Shown piece after piece: positions 27,855 to 35,922 of a stretch of DNA of 64,000 nucleotides (its first letter is position 1; the number at the start of each line of letters is the position of its first letter). Made by a program: the position numbers and the translations under genes. Location of the stretch: positions 11,902 to 75,901 of the forward strand of contig CAZKWC010000007.1 of NCBI GenBank assembly GCA_964556425.1, read 5' to 3'. The notes beneath the pieces are model-generated. The model was not told where the DNA came from, did not search any database, and saw only the letters and a program-made list of their open reading frames with translations. Source of the DNA: JALQUL01 sp964556425. GTDB taxonomy: Bacteria > Pseudomonadota > Gammaproteobacteria > Burkholderiales > Burkholderiaceae_C.

Positions 27855-28241
27855 CTACGCTTGGGACTCTTGTTTTTGACGATCTAGCATTTTACGTAAG
27901 GCTTTTTCTTCTAAGCCGCTCGTACCCTCGCGCTTGGCAAGTTCAGCTAAAACGTCATTAGGATGCAGGTCATAAAAAGACAAAGCCACCATGCTATGAA
28001 ACCATAAATCGGCCATTTCTGAAACTAATTTAGCTTTGTCACCCCCAGCACTTACATCTTTGGCTGCCATTACGGCTTCGGTTGCTTCTTCACCAATTTT
28101 TTTCAAAAAACTATCTGGGCCTTTTGCCAATAGTTTAGCGACGTAACTTTTTTCGGGGTCACCACCGTTACTTAACTTACGACTTTCAATGACTTGTGCT
28201 AAATGCTCAAGAATGAGACTGGATGAAAGGGATGTTGTCAT
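27855..28241 (-). CDS. hisE: Phosphoribosyl-ATP pyrophosphatase
   Basis: Second step of histidine synthesis, cleaving PR-ATP to PR-AMP. 128 residues of the MazG-like all-alpha fold, with [23 protein letters not shown] and the ExxE/D metal motifs EEATEAVMA and [13 protein letters not shown]. Follows hisI by 22 bases. The start has no strong ribosome binding site. Confidence 0.94.
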   Translation of the reverse strand: MTTSLSSSLILEHLAQVIESRKLSNGGDPEKSYVAKLLAKGPDSFLKKIGEEATEAVMAAKDVSAGGDKAKLVSEMADLWFHSMVALSFYDLHPNDVLAELAKREGTSGLEEKALRKMLDRQKQESQA

Positions 28242-28263
28242 AAAAATAAGAGGCTTAGAAAAT

Positions 28264-28662
28264 TTACTTTTGATAAATAGTTTGAGGGTCTTTTAAGACC
28301 GGATCTTGGGCTTGCCACTGCTGTGTTTCAAGGTTAAGTTGTTGATAAAAACAACTATGACGCCCCGTATGACAAGCAATTGCTGGCTCATGACCTAACT
28401 GTGTAACGCTTAATAAAACCACATCGTTGTCACAATCGAGTCTTATAGAGTGAACTTTTTGAATATGTCCTGACTCCTCGCCTTTGAACCATAATTTTTG
28501 ACGTGAGCGACTAAAATAAACCGCACGGCCCAATTGAGCTGTTTTTTCAAGGGCCTGCGCATTCATCCAAGCAAACATTAATACGTCGCCAGTTGATGCC
28601 TCTTGAGCTATAACAGGAACCAAGCCCTTTTCATCCCATTGAATATCATTTAACCAACTCAT
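28264..28662 (-). CDS. hisI: Phosphoribosyl-AMP cyclohydrolase
   Basis: Third step of histidine synthesis, opening the adenine ring of PR-AMP. 132 residues. The metal ligands are in [10 protein letters not shown] and the C-terminal [10 protein letters not shown]. It starts 3 bases after the ispH stop. The neighbours expected upstream in Burkholderiales (hisF and the rest of the his operon) are absent and replaced by ispH. Confidence 0.95.
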   Translation of the reverse strand: MSWLNDIQWDEKGLVPVIAQEASTGDVLMFAWMNAQALEKTAQLGRAVYFSRSRQKLWFKGEESGHIQKVHSIRLDCDNDVVLLSVTQLGHEPAIACHTGRHSCFYQQLNLETQQWQAQDPVLKDPQTIYQK

Positions 28663-28665
28663 TGC

Positions 28666-29664
28666 TTATTCCTTTGTCAGATGAGAATCATCTATTTTTA
28701 AACCTTTTGGCAAAGGAAACTTGAGTGTTTCTTCCGAACTGATTAACTTTTGAATAGATAAAACACCTAGTTTTCTAATTTTTTGCAACACATCTTGTAC
28801 CAAAACTTCTGGAGCAGAAGCGCCAGCAGTTATACCAACTCTTTTAACGTTGACAAACCATTCGTCTTTTAATTCGGCTGCACTATCAATCATATAACCC
28901 GTTGTGCCTAATTTTTCAGCCAGCTCACGCAAACGATTACTATTGGAGCTAGTAGGGCTTCCCACCACAATAACTAAATCGACTTGCGGGCTTAACAGCT
29001 TGACGGCATCTTGTCGATTTTGTGTGGCATAACAAATATCTTGCTGCTTAGGTTTTTGAATTTTTGGGAAGCGTTGTTGAATCGCCGCCATAATTTCGGC
29101 CGCATCATCTACACTTAAAGTAGTTTGTGTCACTACTGCTAAAAGCTCCTCTTGATGAGTCTGAACCAAAGCTACATCGGCAACTGTTTCCACTAAATGA
29201 ATACCAGAGCTGAGTTGGCCCATGGTACCCTCCACCTCAGGATGACCTTGATGGCCAATCATAATGAACTCAAAACCTAACTTGTGTAACTTGGCCACTT
29301 CTACATGGACTTTAGTCACTAAAGGACAAGTCGCATCAAACACTTCAAAACCACGTGCCTTAGCTTCCTCTTGTACCGCTTTACTCACACCGTGAGCCGA
29401 AAAAATAAGCGTTGCGCCAGCAGGCACATCATTTAAATCTTCTATAAAAATAGCACCCTTGGATTTTAAATCGTTGACAACAAATGTGTTATGAACGATT
29501 TCATGCCTCACATAAATAGGGGCACCAAATTTTTCTAAGGCTCTTTCCACTATTTCAATGGCTCTATCGACACCGGCACAAAAACCTCTTGGCTCAGCCA
29601 TTAACACATCAATTGAAGACATAGTTGGATTTTCTACAGTATAAGATTGGAGTTGCGTAGTCAT
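28666..29664 (-). CDS. ispH: 4-hydroxy-3-methylbut-2-enyl diphosphate reductase
   Basis: Last enzyme of the MEP isoprenoid pathway, making IPP and DMAPP with a 4Fe-4S cluster. 332 residues from the ATG at 29664. A GTG at 29676 and an internal ATG at 29622 are alternatives; the conserved core starts at VLMAEPRGFCAGVDRA, so all give some N-terminal extension. Cluster cysteines are in GFCAG, DATCPLV and DICYATQNRQ. It follows fkpB, with which it is commonly paired. Confidence 0.95.
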   Translation of the reverse strand: MTTQLQSYTVENPTMSSIDVLMAEPRGFCAGVDRAIEIVERALEKFGAPIYVRHEIVHNTFVVNDLKSKGAIFIEDLNDVPAGATLIFSAHGVSKAVQEEAKARGFEVFDATCPLVTKVHVEVAKLHKLGFEFIMIGHQGHPEVEGTMGQLSSGIHLVETVADVALVQTHQEELLAVVTQTTLSVDDAAEIMAAIQQRFPKIQKPKQQDICYATQNRQDAVKLLSPQVDLVIVVGSPTSSNSNRLRELAEKLGTTGYMIDSAAELKDEWFVNVKRVGITAGASAPEVLVQDVLQKIRKLGVLSIQKLISSEETLKFPLPKGLKIDDSHLTKE

Positions 29665-29684
29665 TTCATTTACCACTTCGCCAT

Positions 29685-30164
29685 TTAATCTAAAACACCA
29701 ATAATTTGAACTTCAAACTCAACTGCTTGCCCTGCAAGCGGATGATTAAAGTCAAATAAAACAGCCGCTACTTTGTTGGGATTAAGCTCATCCATTCTGC
29801 GCTCTCTCACCACACCAGCATAACTACCTTGCCCGTCTGGAGTGGGGAAGGTCACCACATCACCCTCATCATAACGCTCTAGCGGGTCACCCATACGGTG
29901 CAGCATTTGTAATGTCACCCATTGGAGCATTTCAGGGTTTCTGGGGCCAAAAGCCAAGCTCTCAGCCACCTGAAATTGAGCTTTTGCACCCTGCTGCAAA
30001 CCAATTAAACATTGCTCAAGTGCAGGTGAAAGTTGACCTACTCCCAAAGTAAGAGTAGCTGGTAACTCTAAAAATGTATTCACAACATCACCTTTTGGAC
30101 CCGCAAGGCGGTAATGCAACGTCACAAATGAACTAGCGGTAATAGTAGGTACAGGATTAGACAT
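29685..30164 (-). CDS. fkpB: FKBP-type peptidyl-prolyl cis-trans isomerase (SlpA/FkpB type)
   Basis: 159 residues. The SlpA-like FKBP fold has the inserted flap: VTLHYRLAGPKGDVVNTF, GVGQLSPALEQCLIGLQQG, FGPRNPEMLQWV, and the C-terminal DFNHPLAGQAVEFEVQI. It acts as a proline isomerase and chaperone. Divergent from radC and upstream of ispH, a standard grouping. First gene of an eight-gene minus-strand run ending with tatC. Confidence 0.93.
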   Translation of the reverse strand: MSNPVPTITASSFVTLHYRLAGPKGDVVNTFLELPATLTLGVGQLSPALEQCLIGLQQGAKAQFQVAESLAFGPRNPEMLQWVTLQMLHRMGDPLERYDEGDVVTFPTPDGQGSYAGVVRERRMDELNPNKVAAVLFDFNHPLAGQAVEFEVQIIGVLD

Positions 30165-30468
30165 AAAGAAATTCTTAAAAATTCAAAGTAGTTTTGATTG
30201 TCCATGTATTTTTAATAGAAAAATACCCAAATATTAATAAATGAGTTATATTTACATGGAATTTATAAAATTTTCTACTAAAACACAAAACTACCACCTA
30301 TTCCACTTATATGACCTTGATTATTGAAGGGAGCTTTGGCATCAATTCATTTGAGCAAGCATCAAACTAATTGAAATCAACTAAGCAAGACATCAAAGTC
30401 AGTTGAAAGATTGCAAGCTCCATCATTTCGCAGGTTGCTATGTCTCACAGGTTTTTTTAAAGATATTT
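30165..30468. other. Divergent intergenic region fkpB / radC
   Basis: 304 bp, AT-rich. The promoters for both genes must lie here, but none stands out by eye. An upstream in-frame extension of radC from 30403 is judged non-coding. Confidence 0.4.
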
Positions 30469-31155
30469 ATGAACCTTATTAAAGAACTTCCCACTTCGGA
30501 TCGGCCCCGTGAAAAACTATTGCAATGGGGTCCACATATTTTAAGTAATGCCGAATTATTAGCTGTAGTGTTGCGAACAGGCATACACGGAAAAAGTGCT
30601 GTTTTGTTAGCCGAAGAACTGCTTAATTTAACTACAGGATTTAATGGAATTAGTGGCTTATTAAATGCCGATCCATTTGAAATGAACAAAATAAAAGGTT
30701 TGGGTCCTGCCAAACAAGCCGAATTAATGGCAGTACTAGAGTTAGCCAAAAGAGCTTTAGCCGAACAGCTCTGTTCCCGCCCTTTTTTTGACACCCCTGC
30801 CACGGTTAAACAGTATTTACAAATACATTTAGCACATCGAAATCATGAAGTATTTGCTGTGTTATTTCTAGATGCACAAAATAGGCTTATTACGATGGAA
30901 GAAATGTTTAGAGGTACACTCAACCAAACCAGTGTTTATCCGCGTGAGGTGTTGGTCCGAGCCTTGCATCATAGTACTGGTTCAGTGGTTTTGGCTCACA
31001 ACCATCCTAGTGGTGTAGTAAAACCCTCAAAAGCAGATGAACAACTTACACAATCACTAAAATCTTGTTTGGCATTTATTGATGTAAAAGTTCTAGATCA
31101 CATTATCGTAGGGCCAGGCGAGTCATTTTCAATGGCAGAATCAGGCTTACTTTGA
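30469..31155 (+). CDS. radC: RadC/YeeS family JAMM/MPN+ domain protein
   Basis: 228 residues from the ATG at 30469, where the conserved [18 protein letters not shown] begins; an upstream start at 30403 would add non-conserved residues. A helix-hairpin-helix region (about 60-85, [15 protein letters not shown]) precedes the JAMM metal motif: E in MEEMFRG, then HNHPSG and a following D. The name is historical; no role in repair is proven and the biochemical activity is uncertain. Confidence 0.92.
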   Translation: MNLIKELPTSDRPREKLLQWGPHILSNAELLAVVLRTGIHGKSAVLLAEELLNLTTGFNGISGLLNADPFEMNKIKGLGPAKQAELMAVLELAKRALAEQLCSRPFFDTPATVKQYLQIHLAHRNHEVFAVLFLDAQNRLITMEEMFRGTLNQTSVYPREVLVRALHHSTGSVVLAHNHPSGVVKPSKADEQLTQSLKSCLAFIDVKVLDHIIVGPGESFSMAESGLL

Positions 31156-31202
31156 AGGCAGTATCAGCCTTTTAGTCAATTGACTTTTTAAGGCGTAGAA
31201 AA

Positions 31203-31874
31203 ATGAATAAATTCAATAATTGGGATGATTTAAAAAAAGTAAAAAAAATCGTTACCGAGCAACATCTTCAAAATGAAGCGGCCAAAGCAAAAGCCGCTTT
31301 AAAAGAAAAACAACGGCAAGCAGAAAGCCGATTATTTGAGGCAGCACTTGGTCCGGTAAAAAAACTGGCCCCTGTTAACCGTGCCAGTTTAAGTCACAAT
31401 AAACCGGCTCCCTTGGCCAAGCAATTTATTGAAGATGAGCAATCGGCTTTACAAGAAACGCTTAGCGACGAATTTGACCCAAGTACCCTTTTAGAAACCG
31501 ATGAGAATTTAAGCTTTGCTAGACCAGGCATTGGCCCTGAAGTAACTACAAAATTACGTAATGGCAAATGGAGCATACAAGCTCAACTAGACTTACATGG
31601 TTTGCGCCGAGAACAGGCTAGAGAAAGCTTAGGCTCTTTTATTAGAGAGGCGCATCAACAAGGCTTACGCTGTGTACGCGTCATCCATGGTAAGGGTTTA
31701 GGTTCGGCAGGACGTACGCCCATACTCAAAGGAAAAGTCTTATCTTGGCTTATTCAAAAACAAGAGGTCATTGCTTTTGCCCAAGCCAAACCCATTCATG
31801 GCGGAGCTGGTGCACTCATCATCTTATTAGACACACATAAAAAGGAGTCAAGTTTGCATGGTAAGCCTATTTAA
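31203..31874 (+). CDS. Smr domain protein (MutS2 C-terminal-like nuclease domain)
   Basis: 223 residues. The N-terminal half is charged and probably disordered or coiled coil (Lys/Ala/Glu-rich, 1-60). The C-terminal Smr domain shows LDLHGLRREQARESL (about 128-142) and the VRVIHGKGLGS motif (about 158-168). Smr domains bind or cut DNA or RNA. AAGGCG precedes the start, and it overlaps the next gene by 17 bp. Confidence 0.9.
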   Translation: MNKFNNWDDLKKVKKIVTEQHLQNEAAKAKAALKEKQRQAESRLFEAALGPVKKLAPVNRASLSHNKPAPLAKQFIEDEQSALQETLSDEFDPSTLLETDENLSFARPGIGPEVTTKLRNGKWSIQAQLDLHGLRREQARESLGSFIREAHQQGLRCVRVIHGKGLGSAGRTPILKGKVLSWLIQKQEVIAFAQAKPIHGGAGALIILLDTHKKESSLHGKPI

Positions 31875-32529
31875 AAAAAATAAGCTTAAAACCTCCATCA
31901 TTGGTTTTTTATTTTTTATTTTAAAAGCAGGCATTGCCTTTACCGTATGGTTTTATAGCCTTTTGTATTTACAAATGGCCATGACTACCCAGCATTTTCT
32001 CCATCAAAAAAACTTAAAATCAGCCGATGCGATTTTAGTTTTAGGTAATCGGGCTTACTGGAATCAACAAGTCAATCCCTGCTTAAGTGGCCGAGTCGAT
32101 CAGGCAATTGACTTAAGCATGCAAGGACTAGCACCCACCCTTATTATGTCTGGCGGACTTGATAAAGAAGACCCAATCATAGAATCCCAAGTTATGCATG
32201 ATTGGGCAAGATCTAAGGGGTTTAGTGGTCCAATTATTCAAGAATCACGTAGTCAATCAACACTTGAAAATTTAATTTATTCTGAAAAAATTTTACAGTC
32301 ACAACTCATAAAATCTGTCATTATCGTGACCGAGCCCTATCATTTATGGCGAACACAATGGCTAGTTGAAACATTAGATTTTCATCACCGTTTTAAGGTG
32401 CAGTATAGTCCCGCCCAAAGTGATTGCTGGAAAAAATGGGGCTATTTTTTTAAAGGTACATTCAGGGAGCCAGTGGCAAGACTGCACAATCAGGGACGAT
32501 TTTATTTTTCACCTACTACTTACCCTTAA
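31858..32529 (+). CDS. YdcF/SanA-like DUF218 protein
   Basis: 223 residues with an N-terminal membrane helix (about 15-37) and a DUF218 domain: ADAILVLGNRAYWN, then GRVDQAIDL, LIMSGG, ESRSQSTLENL and TEPYHLWRTQWL. SanA/ElyC-type relatives act in envelope integrity or lipid-carrier metabolism. GGAG lies 10 bases before the ATG, inside the 3' end of the Smr gene, so the two are coupled. Confidence 0.87.
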   Translation: MVSLFKKNKLKTSIIGFLFFILKAGIAFTVWFYSLLYLQMAMTTQHFLHQKNLKSADAILVLGNRAYWNQQVNPCLSGRVDQAIDLSMQGLAPTLIMSGGLDKEDPIIESQVMHDWARSKGFSGPIIQESRSQSTLENLIYSEKILQSQLIKSVIIVTEPYHLWRTQWLVETLDFHHRFKVQYSPAQSDCWKKWGYFFKGTFREPVARLHNQGRFYFSPTTYP

Positions 32530-32605
32530 ATAAAGTAGTCAGCCAATTTTAATGTTAAGCTAAAAAATAATTTTTATTTTTGATATTGAGGTTCAATCGT
32601 TTTTT

Positions 32606-34087
32606 ATGACTAAAACATCACACAACCCTTTATCTGAGCTTTCATTTTTTGCCACTGAAATCATGGTCGAAAAAGGGTTATACCCTGAATTTTCTTCTGC
32701 AGTGATGACAGAAGTTAATCAAATTGAAGCTATTGACTTTACAACTCCAACTCCCAATAAAACAATACTTGATTTAACTCACTTACCTTGGTGCTCTATT
32801 GATAACGATGACTCACTCGATTTAGATCAACTAACAGCCAGTGAAATTCTAGCTGATGGTAGATGCAAAATTTATGTGGCTATTGCGGATGTAGATGTTT
32901 ATGTCAAAAAAAATAGTGTCATTGATTTACACGCTCGGCATAACAGCACTAGCGTGTATTCATCTATTAAAATATTTCCGATGTTGCCACCTTTGCTAAG
33001 CAACAATTTATGTTCTTTAAATCAAGATCAAGTCAGGCAAGCAATCGTCACCGAAATGATTGTCAGTAGCCAAGGCAGCATAGAGGCTTTTTCTATTTAT
33101 CAAGCACTAGTTAAAAACAAAGCTCAACTAGCCTACGACAGCATTTCAGCTTGGCTAGAGGGCAATGCAAACAACCCTATCCCACTCGCAGTTCAGGCAG
33201 AACTCAGTACACAAATTATGACCCAAGATAGGGTCGCTCAACAAATGCGCTCGCTTAGGCATCAACATGGTTCACTTCAATTTGTCACCTTTGAACCCAA
33301 AGCTATTTTAAGCGAACATAAAATAATTGATATTCAACAACAAGAACAAAACAGGGGTAGACAAATCATTGAGGAATTCATGATTGCCACCAATGCTTGT
33401 AGCGCGCATTACCTAGCCGACCATCAAATGGCGTCTATTCGACGCGTGGTGAGGACGCCTGAAAAATGGAATCGTATCCGAGAGCTAGCCCAGCACTATC
33501 ATTTTTCACTACCAGCTGAGCCCAGCTCATTAGCACTGGAGGCATTTTTAATTGAACGACAAAAAGTTGACCCACTACGTTTCCCCGATTTATCCTTGGT
33601 CATTATTAAACTCATGGGGTCTGGACAATACATAGTAGAGCGACCAGGTGAAGCTGCCGTAGGTCATTTTGGCTTAGCTGAAAAAGACTATACCCATTCA
33701 ACTGCCCCCAATCGTCGTTACCCCGATTTAATTACTCAGCGAATGCTCAAGGCAGCCCTACAAAGACAAGTCAGCCCTTATAGCGCTTTAGAATTAGAAC
33801 AACTGGCAGAGCATTGCACTCTGCAAGAAGATGCATCCAGAAAAGTCGAGCGACACATGCGTAAATCGGAAGCCGCCTTTTACTTAAAAAATAAAATAGG
33901 CCATTTTTTTGATGCCTTGGTAACGGGTGTCTCTGAAAGAGCTACATGGGTGAGGATTTTTCAACCTGCGGCAGAAGGCCGTTTAACTGATCAAGCTACT
34001 AGTTTACTGGTTGGTCAAAAAATAAAAGTCCAACTCATCAGTACCGATATTGAAAAAGGTTTTATTGATTTTAAGCAAATACTGTAG
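32606..34087 (+). CDS. RNB-domain exoribonuclease (RNase II/R family), short form
   Basis: 493 residues. The RNB catalytic domain has DLTHLPWCSIDNDDSLDLD (about 56-74), whose aspartates (66, 68, 69, 72, 74) bind the metal ions. YTHSTAPNRRYPDLITQR appears in the active-site region. The N-terminal cold-shock domains of RNase II/R are missing, and only a degenerate S1-like tail (about 430-490) is present. This matches a short RNB group found in betaproteobacteria; 3'-5' RNA degradation is the likely activity. No ribosome binding site is obvious. Confidence 0.87.
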   Translation: MTKTSHNPLSELSFFATEIMVEKGLYPEFSSAVMTEVNQIEAIDFTTPTPNKTILDLTHLPWCSIDNDDSLDLDQLTASEILADGRCKIYVAIADVDVYVKKNSVIDLHARHNSTSVYSSIKIFPMLPPLLSNNLCSLNQDQVRQAIVTEMIVSSQGSIEAFSIYQALVKNKAQLAYDSISAWLEGNANNPIPLAVQAELSTQIMTQDRVAQQMRSLRHQHGSLQFVTFEPKAILSEHKIIDIQQQEQNRGRQIIEEFMIATNACSAHYLADHQMASIRRVVRTPEKWNRIRELAQHYHFSLPAEPSSLALEAFLIERQKVDPLRFPDLSLVIIKLMGSGQYIVERPGEAAVGHFGLAEKDYTHSTAPNRRYPDLITQRMLKAALQRQVSPYSALELEQLAEHCTLQEDASRKVERHMRKSEAAFYLKNKIGHFFDALVTGVSERATWVRIFQPAAEGRLTDQATSLLVGQKIKVQLISTDIEKGFIDFKQIL

Positions 34088-34150
34088 ATGTTTATAGCCT
34101 CACGTTTAAGCATTTGAGTGGAGCGAGCTAACACAACTTCACTTACTTTG

Positions 34151-34783
34151 TTACCAAGCTAGTTGGCACCAAATATGATTTTTGTCTTTCACCCAGTCTT
34201 GCACTTGAGCGCGGGTAAAACTAACTCCAAGACTATCTGATTTGGCGGCACTAATCCATTGTTGTCGTCCTGTAGCTAAGTGCTCACCGTAATCTAGCCA
34301 ACTCACAAAACAATCTTTTGCTCGGCTTCGGTTGTATTTTAATATTTGCCACTGCAGATCATTTTCAATCCAACCCATAATATAGGCCACCCTCACTAAA
34401 AAACAAATTCTGGCACAAGCAAAAGCAAGTGCTGCTTTAGGATGATCATTGGCATTGAGTTTTTCTAAGCCAACCGTAAACCATTTATTCAACAAAAAAA
34501 TGCTGAGCTGATTTTTAATTTGTTGATCGGTCATGTCCGTTTTAAAGCCTAAACTGTGTAATACAGGGACACGCAAAGACTTTAATAGTTTTTCTGAAAA
34601 CTGTGGGAGAGGTTGGTCTGCAAACCCGCCTTCAATACGTGCTTGTGCCAATGGGTGAGCTAAGGCTAATATTTGATTTTGTTCTTTACTTAGCAAATAT
34701 TGAGTGTTAGTTGATTCGCGCTTAAACAAACGATATAAAGGAAACAATAAAACTACCAATAATAGCAATATATACTGGCTCAT
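34151..34783 (-). CDS. Membrane-anchored protein, DUF1266-like
   Basis: 210 residues: an N-terminal membrane helix (MSQYILLLLVVLLFPLYRLF), then a helical soluble domain. The pattern AFACARICFLVRVAYIMGWI, then WQILKYNRSRAKDCFVSWLDYGEHLATGRQQW, resembles DUF1266 (tryptophan-rich, seen in E. coli YbeR/YbeU). No function is known. Third gene of a minus-strand triad; its start overlaps the PcfJ-like gene stop by 4 bp, so translation is coupled. The family call is by pattern memory and moderate. Confidence 0.6.
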   Translation of the reverse strand: MSQYILLLLVVLLFPLYRLFKRESTNTQYLLSKEQNQILALAHPLAQARIEGGFADQPLPQFSEKLLKSLRVPVLHSLGFKTDMTDQQIKNQLSIFLLNKWFTVGLEKLNANDHPKAALAFACARICFLVRVAYIMGWIENDLQWQILKYNRSRAKDCFVSWLDYGEHLATGRQQWISAAKSDSLGVSFTRAQVQDWVKDKNHIWCQLAW

Positions 34784-35919
34784 TTTTTTTGCTCCATAAC
34801 CTCAAGAACTCGGGGCAACTGAATTGATTGATCTTTGATTAAATTGGGGTGAACCGCTGCGATTAACCATTGCACCCAAGCACACGGCTCTTGTATCAAG
34901 TGACACAACTGCGGATATTTCATGGCAACAAACGCTTGTTCAGATTCATCTCTTATGTCTGAGATAAATTTCCATTCACTCGGTAATCTGACCAGACCTA
35001 TAGCTAAAGCATCAGCAGGGCTGCTTAAATCACAAGGTAAATAATTTAAAATTTGTAATAGATGATGATGGTATTTGGTGACTGGTGCAATATTTTGTTT
35101 ACCTTTAATTTGATCTAAAGATAATTGACCCTGCTCATTTACCCACCCACTAATGGTAATTTTGGGATGATGTTGACCCGTTCTATAACAAAAAATTCGC
35201 ATTTTGCCTTGCTCGCACAGGCTAGCGTAATGTTCTCCGTAGCCACCTTTGAAGGCATGAATATCTTGGAATCGTCCTAAACAATGTCTCATATATTGGC
35301 TTTCATAAACCAATTCTGAACGAAAATGAGGTGAACTAGGCAACAACTCATACAAACCAGCGTCAGGCAAGGTCATCATTAAGCGAACCGCATCAGCACT
35401 ATGCTCACGCCAACCTGAATACTGACTATTTTCAAATTGAGTATGCTCAGCGCTCCAAATAGCTAAAGCTTGAGGGCAATTGACTCTATCTAACTTACCC
35501 TCTAAGGAGCTACCTTGCCTGCTATTTAAAAACTCTAATAATCTTTGCTCTAACTGCAATAACAAACTACCTGCTGGGTTAATCCACCAGATAGCTTGAA
35601 TTGAACTGTTGGTATTCGACCTTGCAGGGCTTCGAGAAGCAAACTGATTATTATTTTGAAATTGTTTTATTAGCCAATCAGGTGGACTAGAAAGTTTCAA
35701 ATATGAGAGTGCTTGTTCTAAAGTCTTAATTTCAACGACCTCTGGTTCGTTTGAATTGAGATTGGCCACAATATGTCTAAAAAAATGATTCTCAAGCCAA
35801 GCTTTGACTTCTTGACTATCTTGCCTTGCATGACTTCGAGTCTGAATGGCTTTTTTAATCTCAGGCGCATTCAAAACATTTCTAGGTCCATAAGCTGAAT
35901 TTTTAGTAGCGGTGACCAT
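34780..35919 (-). CDS. PcfJ-like protein
   Basis: 379 residues. The central region around 205-285 carries ESQYMRHCLGRF, then GEHYASLC..KMRIFCYRTG, then PKITISGW and QIKGKQN. This is the arrangement seen in PcfJ-like proteins (HCxG..Y....ixsxR....TxE....QxxGxxN), a family first noted on conjugative plasmids but of unknown activity. No signal peptide or membrane helix is seen. It lies 3 bases after the helical-repeat gene and overlaps the DUF1266-like gene, so the three form one operon. No transfer genes are nearby. Confidence 0.62.
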   Translation of the reverse strand: MVTATKNSAYGPRNVLNAPEIKKAIQTRSHARQDSQEVKAWLENHFFRHIVANLNSNEPEVVEIKTLEQALSYLKLSSPPDWLIKQFQNNNQFASRSPARSNTNSSIQAIWWINPAGSLLLQLEQRLLEFLNSRQGSSLEGKLDRVNCPQALAIWSAEHTQFENSQYSGWREHSADAVRLMMTLPDAGLYELLPSSPHFRSELVYESQYMRHCLGRFQDIHAFKGGYGEHYASLCEQGKMRIFCYRTGQHHPKITISGWVNEQGQLSLDQIKGKQNIAPVTKYHHHLLQILNYLPCDLSSPADALAIGLVRLPSEWKFISDIRDESEQAFVAMKYPQLCHLIQEPCAWVQWLIAAVHPNLIKDQSIQLPRVLEVMEQKK

Positions 35920-35922
35920 TCA

